Source: Gracilimonas amylolytica
Lineage (GTDB): Bacteria > Bacteroidota > Rhodothermia > Balneolales > Balneolaceae
Reading direction: 5' to 3'
Assembly (NCBI RefSeq): GCF_002911695.1
Contig: NZ_PQBS01000016.1
Span: 1 to 64,000 of the forward strand
Length of the DNA: 64,000 nt
The notes under the pieces are model-generated. The model worked only from the letters and a program-made list of their open reading frames with translations, was not told the origin of the DNA and searched no databases. Below are positions 34,334 through 44,019 of the stretch, piece by piece; within the stretch, counting starts at the first letter, position 1; every line of letters starts with the position of its first letter. Made by a program: the position numbers and the translations under genes.

Positions 34334-36355
34334 TTACATAGTAGCCAGATCTCTCAGTGTTTGAGCAAGACTTCTCACTTTTTCAGATTGAGAAGATGAA
34401 CCCGCTTTACCTTCAATATTACTTGCAAGTTCTCTCAACACGCGTGTGTTGCGTGAGTTCTCAGCAGAGTAAATTCCGGTTCTAAGAGAAGCTATATCAG
34501 CATCACTTAAGCCGTTATCTCTGTCCAGCTGATCAACATAAGCCTTAGCTAAGGCATAGGTTGTCGGCCACTCGATCTTAGGCTGTCCCTGAGCATTCAG
34601 ATACTCGAACGACACCGTGTTAGCCGCATCAATTTCATTTTGAGTCAGGTAAGGACTTGGCTCTAAAGTAAAGATATCAAGTCCACGTGCGATCTCTGAG
34701 TTCACGATCATTCCGTTATACCAGTACACTGACCAGCTTCCACCCATGGCCATCTGAGTTCCATCAACCGGACCTCTGTCATGGTAAGCGATCTCAACCG
34801 GGTTATTCGGGTCGGTCCAGTCAAAGATCGAAATACCACCCTGATACCAGGATTGTACCATGATCTCACGTCCCGGAACCGGGATCAGTGAACCATTGTG
34901 AGCTACACAGTTTTCGTAAACTGACTGTGGTGCAGGCAACTTGTAATAGCTTTCAAAATCCATCTTACCATTATTAATGGTGAAAATGGCATTTGCCCCC
35001 CATTCCATTGGGTCAGTTTCACGGCATTTAGGTTGGCCACCGCCACCCCATTCATCCGTAAACATGACTTTGGAACCGTCGTTACTGAAAGTAGCAGAGT
35101 GCCAGTAGGAAAAGTTCGAATCTGCTACAGCATCAATACGGGTTGGATTTGCAGGATCAGAAATGTCCAGCAGTAGTCCATAACCTTCGCAGGCTCCACC
35201 GGCCAATCCTATCTCAGGATACAGTGTGATATCGTGACACTGATTTGGGCCACGGTTATCAGCCTCATCATTGCCACCGCCAAACATTTGAGCAATCATA
35301 TCAGGGAGTTGCTCTCTAAGAGCGGCACTGTCGGCTGCTGTGGGCGTCCCAGTATCATTTCCATTCTGCTGCATCACGTTACCAATGAGCTGACTTACAA
35401 ATCTATCGGGAAGTACGCGAGGCTGACCTCCTAATTCCACTACAAAAGCACCGGCTTCACGGGCTTCTTCAATCGCAGCAAGATCGGCAGGAGCCAATCC
35501 ATGAGTTGGAGCTGCTTCAAGGTCTTCAAAGATCCTTGGTGAATTAACAACCGCTGATTCTTCAGGGTTATCAAGCGGTACTTTAATGACCTCAATTCTA
35601 AATAAGGCAGAATTCGGGTCGTCATCCGGCAGTGCATTTACACAACCAGGCAGTTCTTTTTCCGGACGAACCGGTGCAGATCCTGAGATGTAAACATAAA
35701 CGTTCTCATCATCATTAGGATCTTTCAGAACAGAGTGAGTGTGCGAGCCACGGCACGTTTGCACGTTAGCCACATACTCAGGTTCCTCAACGTTGGTAAT
35801 ATCAAAAATGCGAAGTCCTCTGAGTCGTTCTTCACTCACTCGTTCTTCAACACCTTCGGTTCCACAGTCGATACGACCGCCAAAACCTTCTCCGGAAATA
35901 AAGAGCAGATTTCCATACACGGAAACATCACTTTGAGATGCCGGGCACAGATAATCTACAACCAGCTCAGGAGAACGTGGGTTAGATACATCCCATACGA
36001 TCACACCGTTATAGTTACCCTGAAATACGTAGTTATCCTTGAACGCAAGGTCAGAGTTGGTCACTCCAACAAAGTCGGCCGGAGGACGTTTTTGTGAGAT
36101 AAGATTCAGGTTCCAGATGGCTTCCTCAGCGTCAAAAAGACCTGCGCCTAATCCTACACGAGGATCAGGAGTTGGAGGGGTGACTTCTGTCATAGCTTTA
36201 GGCTGAATAGCCGGCTCAACTGTTTTACTGTCTTCTACCACAGTTGAAGATGAACAAGCATAAAAGCCAAATATCATGCTGACTAAAAAGATCAGCAGCA
36301 CATTAGATTTCCTCATCACAATGGATGAGTTCAAGTTTGTAGTGGGTTTCTTCAT
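34334..36355 (-). CDS. LVIVD-repeat surface lipoprotein
   Basis: This 673-aa protein starts with a lipoprotein signal (VLLIFLVSMIFGFYACSSS, lipobox Cys at about 34), an acidic/proline linker, and a body of beta-propeller-like LVIVD repeats (YNGVIVWDVSNPRSPELV, LRGLRIFDITNVEEPEYV, GYGLLLDISDPANPTRI, GISIFDWTDPNNPVEI). The ending (about 575-673) is a helical SSQSEKVRSLAQ-type tail. LVIVD proteins are outer-surface propellers of unknown ligand. It lies 65 bp downstream of a DUF305 lipoprotein in the same direction, so the two are probably exported partners. A later ATG (codon 14, 36316) is possible. Confidence 0.88.
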   Translation of the reverse strand: MKKPTTNLNSSIVMRKSNVLLIFLVSMIFGFYACSSSTVVEDSKTVEPAIQPKAMTEVTPPTPDPRVGLGAGLFDAEEAIWNLNLISQKRPPADFVGVTNSDLAFKDNYVFQGNYNGVIVWDVSNPRSPELVVDYLCPASQSDVSVYGNLLFISGEGFGGRIDCGTEGVEERVSEERLRGLRIFDITNVEEPEYVANVQTCRGSHTHSVLKDPNDDENVYVYISGSAPVRPEKELPGCVNALPDDDPNSALFRIEVIKVPLDNPEESAVVNSPRIFEDLEAAPTHGLAPADLAAIEEAREAGAFVVELGGQPRVLPDRFVSQLIGNVMQQNGNDTGTPTAADSAALREQLPDMIAQMFGGGNDEADNRGPNQCHDITLYPEIGLAGGACEGYGLLLDISDPANPTRIDAVADSNFSYWHSATFSNDGSKVMFTDEWGGGGQPKCRETDPMEWGANAIFTINNGKMDFESYYKLPAPQSVYENCVAHNGSLIPVPGREIMVQSWYQGGISIFDWTDPNNPVEIAYHDRGPVDGTQMAMGGSWSVYWYNGMIVNSEIARGLDIFTLEPSPYLTQNEIDAANTVSFEYLNAQGQPKIEWPTTYALAKAYVDQLDRDNGLSDADIASLRTGIYSAENSRNTRVLRELASNIEGKAGSSSQSEKVRSLAQTLRDLATM

Positions 36356-36420
36356 ACTTTGATTTTGTGTGTTGTTGTTATTGTTGAATAGGATTGAATT
36401 GAATTGATCTGTAATACCTT

Positions 36421-37164
36421 TTAATTGGATGCAGTCATGTTATCAAGCATGAGTTGCATTCTGGCGATCTCGGTTCTTTGATCCACCTGTATATCACTAG
36501 CTACCCTGAATGCGGCTTCATCTCGGGTGGCGCCATCGGTGTTAAACAGTTCCGTAACCATATGGACTGCCCCTTTGTGATGTTCGATCATATATTTCAG
36601 GAATAACCGGTCAAATTCTTTGCCTTTCGCTTCACTCAGTTCCTGTAGCTGTTCGGGCGAAAGCATACCAACCATATTGGTGTGATCCATATGCATGTGA
36701 TGATCTCCCAAACCGTAGATCATCATTTTAAGTCCGTCAATATGCACTTCAGGAACCGGCTGTTCACGATCCCTAAGCCAGGTTTGCATCAGTTTGATCT
36801 CATCTTTCTGTGCATTGATGATCCTTGCAGCCAGGGTTTGAATCTGTGAGCTTGCTCCGTTTTCGGGGGCTAAACCGGACATGATCAATGCCTGTGAGTG
36901 GTGAGCGATCATTCCTGTCATGAATTTGACATCATCCTCTGTAAAGTTCATGCGTGCACTATCTTGACGCGCCCAAAATAACTCTTCCATTTCGGCTTCA
37001 CTTAATCCGGCCGTTTCTGTTGATGCCGTCTGAGTGGTTTGTGATTGGTTTGTGTTTGCACTCTCAGTACTCTTGCAGGCCACACTTCCGAATACTAAAA
37101 AAGAGAAAACCGTGATCTTTGTGATCAGAGAAAACGAATGATTGATCATTTTACTTTTGTCCAT
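36421..37164 (-). CDS. DUF305-family lipoprotein
   Basis: This 247-aa protein has a lipoprotein signal (ITVFSFLVFGSVACKST) and two DUF305-type segments with paired histidines: FMTGMIAHHSQALIMS and FLKYMIEHHKGAVHM. DUF305 proteins are ferritin-like helical bundles suspected in metal (copper or silver) handling. A linker with HMHMDHTNMVG adds more His/Met. The first ATG gives a 5-residue extension; the second (MINHSFS) is equally likely. It is upstream of the LVIVD gene in the same operon. Confidence 0.92.
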   Translation of the reverse strand: MDKSKMINHSFSLITKITVFSFLVFGSVACKSTESANTNQSQTTQTASTETAGLSEAEMEELFWARQDSARMNFTEDDVKFMTGMIAHHSQALIMSGLAPENGASSQIQTLAARIINAQKDEIKLMQTWLRDREQPVPEVHIDGLKMMIYGLGDHHMHMDHTNMVGMLSPEQLQELSEAKGKEFDRLFLKYMIEHHKGAVHMVTELFNTDGATRDEAAFRVASDIQVDQRTEIARMQLMLDNMTASN

Positions 37165-37309
37165 AACTTTAATTCTTGCGCAAATTTTTTCTGATAAATA
37201 TCATAAGGTCATTCCTGATGAAATACCATGTTTAAAGTCGGTTGTGATGCTCACAAATTTTGCATTCACAGTTCGACTACGAGACAGATTGAGTTTTGTT
37301 TTAAATAGT

Positions 37310-39100
37310 TCAGTTTAGCCACGCATTTCTATGATTCTCTTGTGAGGAATCAGCGGCTTCCATGAGCTCAGTTTTATAAGCAGTATCCTCTGCAAGGGTA
37401 GCCTGAGCCGTTCGCTCCTCTCCCCATCGTTCATAAGTGATCGACACCACATCTCCCGGGTTGTGATCACTTAGTATCTGATCCACAGTATTCACGCTGT
37501 TCAGAGAAACGCCTGCAATGGCAGTTATTTCATCCGTCGCCTCAATTCCTGCTTCGTAAATTGGAGATCCTTTAATGGCATTTGATCGCAGGGTTCCTAC
37601 ACCATTTTCTATACGGATATTAGTTCCAAGACTAGCCTGGCCGGGATTGGCTTTACCAAACTCAACTCCCACTGTAGCCAACAGGGATTCATAATCAGGC
37701 ATCTGACTATCAAAGATGTATTTACCGAAGAAATCTTTTGCGAACGCCTCTCCGGCATATTCCCCTAAGGCAGCTTCAATATCACGGTTTGAGTAAGGGA
37801 CCTCAGGCTGCCCAAATTTTTTCCACATCAACTTCATGAAATCATCCAGATTTTTATCGCCTTCAAGATCTCTAAGCGACAGATCGAGCGCCAGGCCAAG
37901 CACACTTCCGTAAGTGTAGTACGAAATAAATGTGTTTTCCCGGTTCACAGGATCCACTGAACGGGCAGCATCCACGAATGGAGCCTGATAACTCATCTCC
38001 ACCGGTGAGAAGTATCCTCTTCCGGGGTGATTGAATACATAATTGATTCCACCCGCTAATCCTTCAACATACTCTCGGTGCGTTCTGATACCGGCTCTTG
38101 TCAGGATCAGGTTGGTGTAGTAACTGGTGAACCCTTCTGCAAACCATAATTCACCACTCATGTTGGCTTCCTCAAAATTAAACGGCTCCAGACTTGCCGG
38201 CCTGATGCGTTCTACATTCCAGGTGTGTACAAATTCGTGAGAAACCGTTCCAATGCTTGTTTCACCAAGCGGCCGGTTCAGCGGTTTTGAATTAGTGACA
38301 ATGGTTGAGTTGCGGTGCTCCATTCCGTCACCGCTGGCATTGGGCATAAAACAATTCAGAAAAACATACTCACCATAATCCAGTGCAGGCAACTCCCCAA
38401 ATACCTCAACCTGCTCATTAACAATGGCCATGACTTTTTCAAAATACGCATCCACCTCCCTATCTGTGGATCGGGTATGAAGAGCCATTTTTATGGTTTG
38501 ATCCCCCACCTGCTCCGATCTCTCATAAAAGTCAGCGATCTCTACCGGACTATCTAAAAAATAATACAGATTTGGGGCATAAAAGGTGGTGCCGGATACG
38601 GGTTTTAACTGTGTAGCTACTTTCCAGTTCAGGTCATCCCCTACATCAAAATTGATCTCAATGGGGCGGTGTTCATAATCCCTGGCCCAGGCAAAAGTAG
38701 CCGGCATATTTAAATGAGCATGAGTTTCATCAATCTGAGAGTAGGTCCCGTCTCCACGGTTTGCAAACAGGGTGTACTCAAAGACCACAGTTCCATCATG
38801 ACCACTCACATTCCATTGGTGGGGATCCGGTCTGGTCACTTCTAACTCATTCCCCTCACTGTCAGTTGCCCTGACACCATACACATTCTTTGCAAACTCA
38901 TGTAAGGCATAACGGCCGGGAGATGTCCGGCTCATTCTCACTTCAAGTACTTTGTTCTCCAAATTTGAAAACTCAATTTTAACCTCCGCTTCATGATGAA
39001 CGGCATTTTCAAAAGAGATATCGTATTGAGTGACGGTTTGTGCCTGAACAGCAAAACTGAATAAAAGAATTATAGAAAGGGCTGATAGTATTTTTCTCAT
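37310..39100 (-). CDS. Secreted M61 glycyl aminopeptidase with PDZ domain
   Basis: This 596-aa protein has a signal peptide (MRKILSALSIILLFSFAVQA), an N-terminal beta domain, the gluzincin catalytic motif SHEFVHTWNVERIRP with the downstream Glu in ELWFAEGFTSYYT, and a C-terminal PDZ domain (about 495-570, with SPIYEAGIEATDEITAIAGVSL). This is the M61 layout, acting on N-terminal Gly or Ala. Length is typical. It lies upstream of the DUF305 gene, 145 bp away. Confidence 0.95.
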   Translation of the reverse strand: MRKILSALSIILLFSFAVQAQTVTQYDISFENAVHHEAEVKIEFSNLENKVLEVRMSRTSPGRYALHEFAKNVYGVRATDSEGNELEVTRPDPHQWNVSGHDGTVVFEYTLFANRGDGTYSQIDETHAHLNMPATFAWARDYEHRPIEINFDVGDDLNWKVATQLKPVSGTTFYAPNLYYFLDSPVEIADFYERSEQVGDQTIKMALHTRSTDREVDAYFEKVMAIVNEQVEVFGELPALDYGEYVFLNCFMPNASGDGMEHRNSTIVTNSKPLNRPLGETSIGTVSHEFVHTWNVERIRPASLEPFNFEEANMSGELWFAEGFTSYYTNLILTRAGIRTHREYVEGLAGGINYVFNHPGRGYFSPVEMSYQAPFVDAARSVDPVNRENTFISYYTYGSVLGLALDLSLRDLEGDKNLDDFMKLMWKKFGQPEVPYSNRDIEAALGEYAGEAFAKDFFGKYIFDSQMPDYESLLATVGVEFGKANPGQASLGTNIRIENGVGTLRSNAIKGSPIYEAGIEATDEITAIAGVSLNSVNTVDQILSDHNPGDVVSITYERWGEERTAQATLAEDTAYKTELMEAADSSQENHRNAWLN

Positions 39101-39345
39101 GACAAGATTTATAGATTTCTGAATCTGAAATAGGTGTTGAATATGAACAGAGTTTCAATGAGACGCAAAGACCGGGCACGTTAAAACATTTCAAATCTGT
39201 ATCAAAACCTGATGAAACTTTCTGCTCAACTCTTTTGCACGATTTCAGAGTAACGAATTAAAAAATGCTTCAAAGATTATTGCAATAGATGTATAAAAAT
39301 TGCTTTTTACGTACTGAAACAAAGTAACAAACAGGGGACTCACAC

Positions 39346-39807
39346 ATGGTTAAAAGTTATCAGGCTCCAAAGCAAAAAAAACCTAAATTCAAAGGACAGG
39401 CTATACAGGTCAAGAATTTTATGACCAAAAAGCTAATTACCTTTTCTCCCGATGATTCCATGGGTTATGTACTTCACTCTTTAGTTAAGCACGGATTTTC
39501 AGGTGGACCGGTTGTCAATGATGAAGGGGAATTAGTCGGAATTGTGTCAGAAGGTGATTGTGTAAAACAAGTTGTGAGAGGGAAGTATACCAACACTCCT
39601 GAATTGAATGGAACCGTAAGTGAATACATGACCCCCGATCCCATTACGGTTGGCCCAAATGACAACATTATTGAAGTAGCCCAGAAGTTTTTGAAACTCC
39701 GGCTTCGTCGCTTTCCGGTAGTGGAAAATGGAAAGTTGGTTGGACAGATCAGTCAATATGACGTTATGGTAGCCGTGGATTCACTCAGGAATGAGACCTG
39801 GAGTTAG
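39346..39807 (+). CDS. Tandem CBS-domain protein
   Basis: This 153-aa protein consists of two CBS domains (about 25-80 and 95-150) and no catalytic domain. Motifs are VKNFMTKKLITFSPDDSMGYVLHSLVKHGFSGGPVVNDEGELVGIVSEGD and VSEYMTPDPITVGPNDNIIEVAQKFLKLRLRRFPVVENGKLVGQISQYDV. CBS pairs bind adenine nucleotides and regulate partners. A basic N-terminal tail (KQKKPKFKG) is present. The ribosome site is GGGGAC about 10 bp upstream. The partner is unknown. Confidence 0.93.
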   Translation: MVKSYQAPKQKKPKFKGQAIQVKNFMTKKLITFSPDDSMGYVLHSLVKHGFSGGPVVNDEGELVGIVSEGDCVKQVVRGKYTNTPELNGTVSEYMTPDPITVGPNDNIIEVAQKFLKLRLRRFPVVENGKLVGQISQYDVMVAVDSLRNETWS

Positions 39808-40038
39808 TGCATCTACATTACCCTTCCATTTACCATTAACCTCGATCATGCTCAATTAAATGGTGACGACTCAGAGCGATCATCACCAGGATCATGGGCT
39901 CAATCATGAAGTAATAAGCTTTAGGTATAAACTGTATGGAACCCAGATGACACGGATAAAAGGATGCTCACGGATAAGTGAGTGTATTATTCTTAACTAT
40001 AGATCAGTGACAATTCGCTTTATCCGTGTTCCATTCCG

Positions 40039-41196
40039 TTACTTATCCTCAACCCAAGAGTATGGGTAACTCGGGTCGTCTAATCGCATGGCTTCTTCAG
40101 TCACGTACATCGGATGAAAGGTATCGATCATTACGGCATATTCGTCTGTTTCTTCAGCGCCAATGCTGGCTTCTGCCTTACCGGGTTGAGGTCCGTGAGG
40201 AATGCCGCCGGGATGAAGCGTAATATCTGCATAGCCAATTCCTTTTCGGCTCATAAAATCCCCTTCCACATAGTAGATCATCTCGTCGGAATCCACATTT
40301 GAGTGATTGTATGGTGCCGGTATGGATTCAGGGTGATAATCGAACTTACGGGGACAGAAACTGCATACCACATAATTGTGCCCTCTAAAGGTTTGGTGAA
40401 CCGGTGGTGGCTGATGAATACGACCGGTGATCGGCTCAAAATCCCGAATGTTGAAGATCCACGGATATAAATACCCATCCCAGCCAACCACATCACATGG
40501 ATGATAATCTACTGTGTAGTGGTGGAACCGGCCGCCTTTTTTGATTCGGATCTCAAACTCTCCCTCTTCAGGGAAAAACAGCTGTTCGGAAGGCAATCTA
40601 AAATCACGCTCACAAAACGGGGAATTTTCCATGAACTGCCCCATTTCAGACAGGTAGCGTTTTGGAAAATCGATCGGTCCGGTTGAGTCGGCAAAGAGAT
40701 ACCGCGCCTCTTCCGTCTCAAAATTGACCTGATAAGTAGTACCACGGGGCAGATAGATGTAATCACCCCAGCCAAAATCAAGGCGACCAAACACCGATTG
40801 AATATGCCCTTCGCCCTCATGAATGAATAGTAGCTCATCATGCTCACCATTTCGGTAGAAGTAATCCATATTATCGGTTGGGCGTGCCACACCGATCTGA
40901 ATGTCGTTGTTGAACATCAGCACCTTTCGCCCGGTGATGGGGTCTCCACCGGCAGGAATATCTTTGGTTTTCAACAAACGATGCCGCAGGGTCTTCTCAT
41001 CTGCCTTTTTAACCTCGATCTTTGCTCCTTCCTCGATCTTGATCACACGGGTGGGCATGTTATGGTGGTACAGCAGTGAGCTGTTACCATGGAAACCCTC
41101 CGCTCCAAAAAGCTCCTCTGTGTAAAGTTCTCCGTCTTCTCTGCGAAATACTGTATGTCGTTTGTGAGGGATCTTCCCTAATGCGTGGTAATACAT
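40039..41196 (-). CDS. hmgA: Homogentisate 1,2-dioxygenase
   Basis: This 385-aa cupin-type iron enzyme opens the ring of homogentisate to maleylacetoacetate in tyrosine and phenylalanine breakdown. The active-site region RIHQPPPVHQTFRGHNYVVCSFCPRKFDYHPES and the ending PYNHSNVDSDEMIYYVEGDF with GGIPHGPQPGKAEAS show the His and Glu ligands. It follows the hpd gene by about 80 bp in the same leftward operon. The next enzymes (maleylacetoacetate isomerase, fumarylacetoacetase) are not in this window. Confidence 0.97.
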   Translation of the reverse strand: MYYHALGKIPHKRHTVFRREDGELYTEELFGAEGFHGNSSLLYHHNMPTRVIKIEEGAKIEVKKADEKTLRHRLLKTKDIPAGGDPITGRKVLMFNNDIQIGVARPTDNMDYFYRNGEHDELLFIHEGEGHIQSVFGRLDFGWGDYIYLPRGTTYQVNFETEEARYLFADSTGPIDFPKRYLSEMGQFMENSPFCERDFRLPSEQLFFPEEGEFEIRIKKGGRFHHYTVDYHPCDVVGWDGYLYPWIFNIRDFEPITGRIHQPPPVHQTFRGHNYVVCSFCPRKFDYHPESIPAPYNHSNVDSDEMIYYVEGDFMSRKGIGYADITLHPGGIPHGPQPGKAEASIGAEETDEYAVMIDTFHPMYVTEEAMRLDDPSYPYSWVEDK

Positions 41197-41275
41197 AATC
41201 CTTGACTAAAGATTTAAAATTGAAGGTTAAAGATCGATCCTTACCGACCTTCAACCTTAATCCTGAATAAATTAC

Positions 41276-42415
41276 TTAGAGGTTTCCTCTGAGCTCCTGC
41301 TCACGCTCAATGGCTTCAAACAGGGCTTTGAAATTTCCTTTTCCGAATCCGCGCGCACCTTTTCGCTGGATGATCTCATAGAATAAGGTCGGGCGATCCA
41401 CCACCGGCTTGGTGAAGATCTGTAGTAAATACCCTTCATCATCCCTGTCCACCAGAATACCTAAATCTGCCAGCTTGTCGATCGGTTCATCGATCTTGCC
41501 CACGCGGTCTTCCAGTTCCTCATAATAGGTGGTCGGAACCGAAAGGAATTCCACCCCGCGTTCGCGCAATTTGGTAACTGTATCGATGATATCTCCGGTG
41601 AGCATCGCTACGTGCTGCACGCCCGGACCCTCAAAGAAATCAAGATACTCCTCGATCTGGGACTTTTTCTTTCCATCAGCAGGCTCATTGATCGGGAACT
41701 TGATCATCCCACGTCCGCCGGCCATTACGCGGCTCATCAATGCGGAGTATTCTGTAGAAATATCTTTGTCGTCAAAGCTGATGTATTGGGTAAAACCAAG
41801 TACATCGCGGTAGAAATCAACCCATCGCTCCATTTGTCCCAGTTCCACATTACCCACACAATGATCTACAAATTGAATTCCAACATCCTCTGTCTTGATC
41901 AAACTTTCTTTGGGTTGAAATCCCGGCATGAACAAGCCATCATAATTAGATCGATCTATGAAGGAATGGATCACATCGCCATAGGTTTTGATGGCCGCTT
42001 TTCGGATCGTACCGTGATCATCTTTCAGGTCGTGCGGTTCAAGGACCGGTTCAGCCCCTCGTTTAACGGACTCATTAAAGGCACGGTCCACATCTTCCAC
42101 GTGCATAGCGATATCTTTAATTCCATCTCCATGTTTGTGGATGAATTTTGCGATCGGGGATTCACTGTTCAAAGGAGAAGAAAGTACAAATCTGATGTTT
42201 CCCTGTTCCAGATAATAGGACGCGCGGTCTCGAATGCCGGTTTCCAGTCCGGAATATCCCTTTAGTTCAAAACCAAATGCCGTGATGTAGAAGTGTGCTG
42301 CCTGCTTGGCATTATTAACATAGTGCTCTACATAATCCACATCCTGCAGGCCAAGATGGTCATCAAATTTCTCTTCAATGGGTCTTTCCAGGGTGTCTTG
42401 CTTTTCAGCCATCAT
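41276..42415 (-). CDS. hpd: 4-hydroxyphenylpyruvate dioxygenase
   Basis: This 379-aa Fe(II) enzyme makes homogentisate from 4-hydroxyphenylpyruvate. Both VOC halves are present; iron ligands are the His of [11 protein letters not shown], the His of [12 protein letters not shown], and the Glu of [12 protein letters not shown]. The conserved C-terminal [22 protein letters not shown] closes the active site. It is the first gene of the hpd-hmgA operon and is divergent from paaA, with 126 bp between, so tyrosine and phenylacetate pathways share a regulatory zone. Confidence 0.97.
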   Translation of the reverse strand: MMAEKQDTLERPIEEKFDDHLGLQDVDYVEHYVNNAKQAAHFYITAFGFELKGYSGLETGIRDRASYYLEQGNIRFVLSSPLNSESPIAKFIHKHGDGIKDIAMHVEDVDRAFNESVKRGAEPVLEPHDLKDDHGTIRKAAIKTYGDVIHSFIDRSNYDGLFMPGFQPKESLIKTEDVGIQFVDHCVGNVELGQMERWVDFYRDVLGFTQYISFDDKDISTEYSALMSRVMAGGRGMIKFPINEPADGKKKSQIEEYLDFFEGPGVQHVAMLTGDIIDTVTKLRERGVEFLSVPTTYYEELEDRVGKIDEPIDKLADLGILVDRDDEGYLLQIFTKPVVDRPTLFYEIIQRKGARGFGKGNFKALFEAIEREQELRGNL

Positions 42416-42526
42416 ATTAAGTTCTCTTTGGTTATTAATTTGCTTAAGGATGCCTTTCCGAATTTTAACGATTTTAAACTATCTTTCGAATGATTGTAAG
42501 GCTCGTATTGTTTAATTTACAAAATA

Positions 42527-42540
42527 AAAAAGCGCTTCCA
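42527..42540. promoter_or_regulatory. LacI-like box touching the paaA start
   Basis: AAAAAGCGCTTCCA (reverse TGGAAGCGCTTTTT) ends one base before the ATG of paaA, where a Shine-Dalgarno site would be expected and none is seen. A near-identical TGGAAGCGATTTTT lies before paaH (48882-48895). It may be an operator that blocks initiation at paaA. Confidence 0.35.
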
Positions 42541-42541
42541 C

Positions 42542-43486
42542 ATGGAGAATCAAGAAAAGTTAGACGAATTTCAAGCTCGCATCGATGCGGGAGAAAAAAT
42601 TGAGCCTAAAGACTGGATGCCGGAACGGTATCGACAGCAATTAATTAGGATGATGAGTCAGCATGCTCACTCCGAAATTGTGGGAATGCTTCCCGAGGGA
42701 AACTGGATCGAACGAGCCCCTTCCCTAAAACGGAAATTAGTACTCCTCGCCAAGGTGCAGGATGAAGCCGGACACGGCCTTTACCTATACAGTGCCACCG
42801 AAACTCTCGGAATTGACCGGGATGAACTCGTGGATCAGTATCTGTATGGTAGTGCTAAATACTCCAGTATTTTCAATTATCCTACCATGACCTATGCGGA
42901 TATTTGTGCGATCGGGTGGTTAGTAGATGGAGCGGCTATTGTAAATCAAACTATGCTGGCACGTTCTTCATACGGACCATACTCACGTGCAAATGTGCGG
43001 ATCTGTAAAGAAGAGAGCTTCCATAAAAAACAGGGCTATGAGATGATCGCCAAAATGGCCTCAGGCACTCCGGAACAGCAAAAAATGGCACAGGATGCCG
43101 TAAACCGCTGGTGGTGGCCAAGTTTAATGATGTTTGGCCCTCACGATACTGATTCTCCAAACAGTGCAGAACTCATCAAATGGCAGGTTAAACTGAAAAC
43201 GAATGACGAGTTGCGTCAGCATTACGTAGATCGCATGGTCATGGAAGCAGAAGCTATCGGACTTGAGATCCCGGATCCGGATCTGGAATACAATGAAGAG
43301 ACCGGTCATTGGGACTTCGGGGATATTCCATGGGATGAATTCTGGGATGTTGTAAATGGAAATGGCATCATGAACCGCGAGCGAATGAAAGCGCGAAGAG
43401 CCGCCCACGAAAATGGTGAGTGGGTTCGCGAAGCGGCGAATGCGTATGCCCGGAAGAAGAAATTACAGCAGGAAAAAGCATCTTAA
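42542..43486 (+). CDS. paaA: Ring 1,2-phenylacetyl-CoA epoxidase subunit A
   Basis: This 314-aa protein is the catalytic subunit of the PaaABCE epoxidase that forms the ring-1,2-epoxide of phenylacetyl-CoA. The diiron site is seen in [20 protein letters not shown] (E and E-x-x-H) and [14 protein letters not shown]. The substrate loop and [15 protein letters not shown] are conserved. It is the first gene of the phenylacetate cluster. No Shine-Dalgarno site precedes it; an operator-like box sits there. Confidence 0.97.
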   Translation: MENQEKLDEFQARIDAGEKIEPKDWMPERYRQQLIRMMSQHAHSEIVGMLPEGNWIERAPSLKRKLVLLAKVQDEAGHGLYLYSATETLGIDRDELVDQYLYGSAKYSSIFNYPTMTYADICAIGWLVDGAAIVNQTMLARSSYGPYSRANVRICKEESFHKKQGYEMIAKMASGTPEQQKMAQDAVNRWWWPSLMMFGPHDTDSPNSAELIKWQVKLKTNDELRQHYVDRMVMEAEAIGLEIPDPDLEYNEETGHWDFGDIPWDEFWDVVNGNGIMNRERMKARRAAHENGEWVREAANAYARKKKLQQEKAS

Positions 43487-43497
43487 GTTAGTAATCA

Positions 43498-43575
43498 GAA
43501 CTCAGGAGCCAGAACTCAGAACATTCTAACAACTGAATTATGAGTTCTGACTCCTCCTCTATAATCTGAAATCAA
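43498..43575. repeat. TCAGAACTCAG hairpin repeat between paaA and paaB
   Basis: The gap holds copies of CAGAACTCAGAA and an inverted match. The stem AGGAG-c-CAGAACTCA (43504-43518) pairs with TGAGTTCTG-a-CTCCT (43541-43555) with one mismatch and a 22-base loop. Related repeats lie at 50096-50145 and 52911-52974. Confidence 0.75.
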
Positions 43576-43583
43576 GAATTTTA

Positions 43584-43889
43584 ATGTCAGACCGTAATTC
43601 TAACAACGATAATTGGACTCTTTGGGAGGTTTTCACTCAACCTAAATCAGGTAAGCCACACGAACATGCCGGAAGCGTTCATGCTGCCGACAAAGAAATG
43701 GCACTTCAAAATGCTCGGGATACCTATGCACGCCGTAACGAGGGCGTGAGTATTTGGGTGGTAGAATCAAAGCATATTACGGCCTCTACGCCAGAAGATA
43801 TGGGGCCATTTTTTGATCCTGCCAATGACAAGCCTTACCGGCATCCTCAATTTTACAGTGTACCAAGAGCGGTTAAAAAGAGGTCTTAG
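43584..43889 (+). CDS. paaB: Ring 1,2-phenylacetyl-CoA epoxidase subunit B
   Basis: This 101-aa protein is the small structural subunit that bridges the epoxidase complex. It matches the conserved WEVFTQPKSGKPHEHAGSVHAADKEMALQNARDTYARRNEGVSIWVV, with HPQFYSVPR near the end. Length is typical. It lies between paaA and paaC on the same strand; both gaps are filled with repeat-like DNA. Confidence 0.96.
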   Translation: MSDRNSNNDNWTLWEVFTQPKSGKPHEHAGSVHAADKEMALQNARDTYARRNEGVSIWVVESKHITASTPEDMGPFFDPANDKPYRHPQFYSVPRAVKKRS

Positions 43890-44019
43890 ATTGGAGCAAC
43901 CTTACAGCGTTTGATAGACTCTGCGAGCGTTGCGGGTAAAAGAATAAAAGCCTTAAACCAAACGCTTCAAGGACTTCCAAACGCTTGAAGGTTTTACTTA
44001 AGAAATTGATCAAATACTC

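Noticed and set aside
39808-40038. Small frame at 39860-40069 between the CBS gene and hmgA
   Set aside because: It has no ribosome site or recognisable pattern and runs into the hmgA gene on the other strand.
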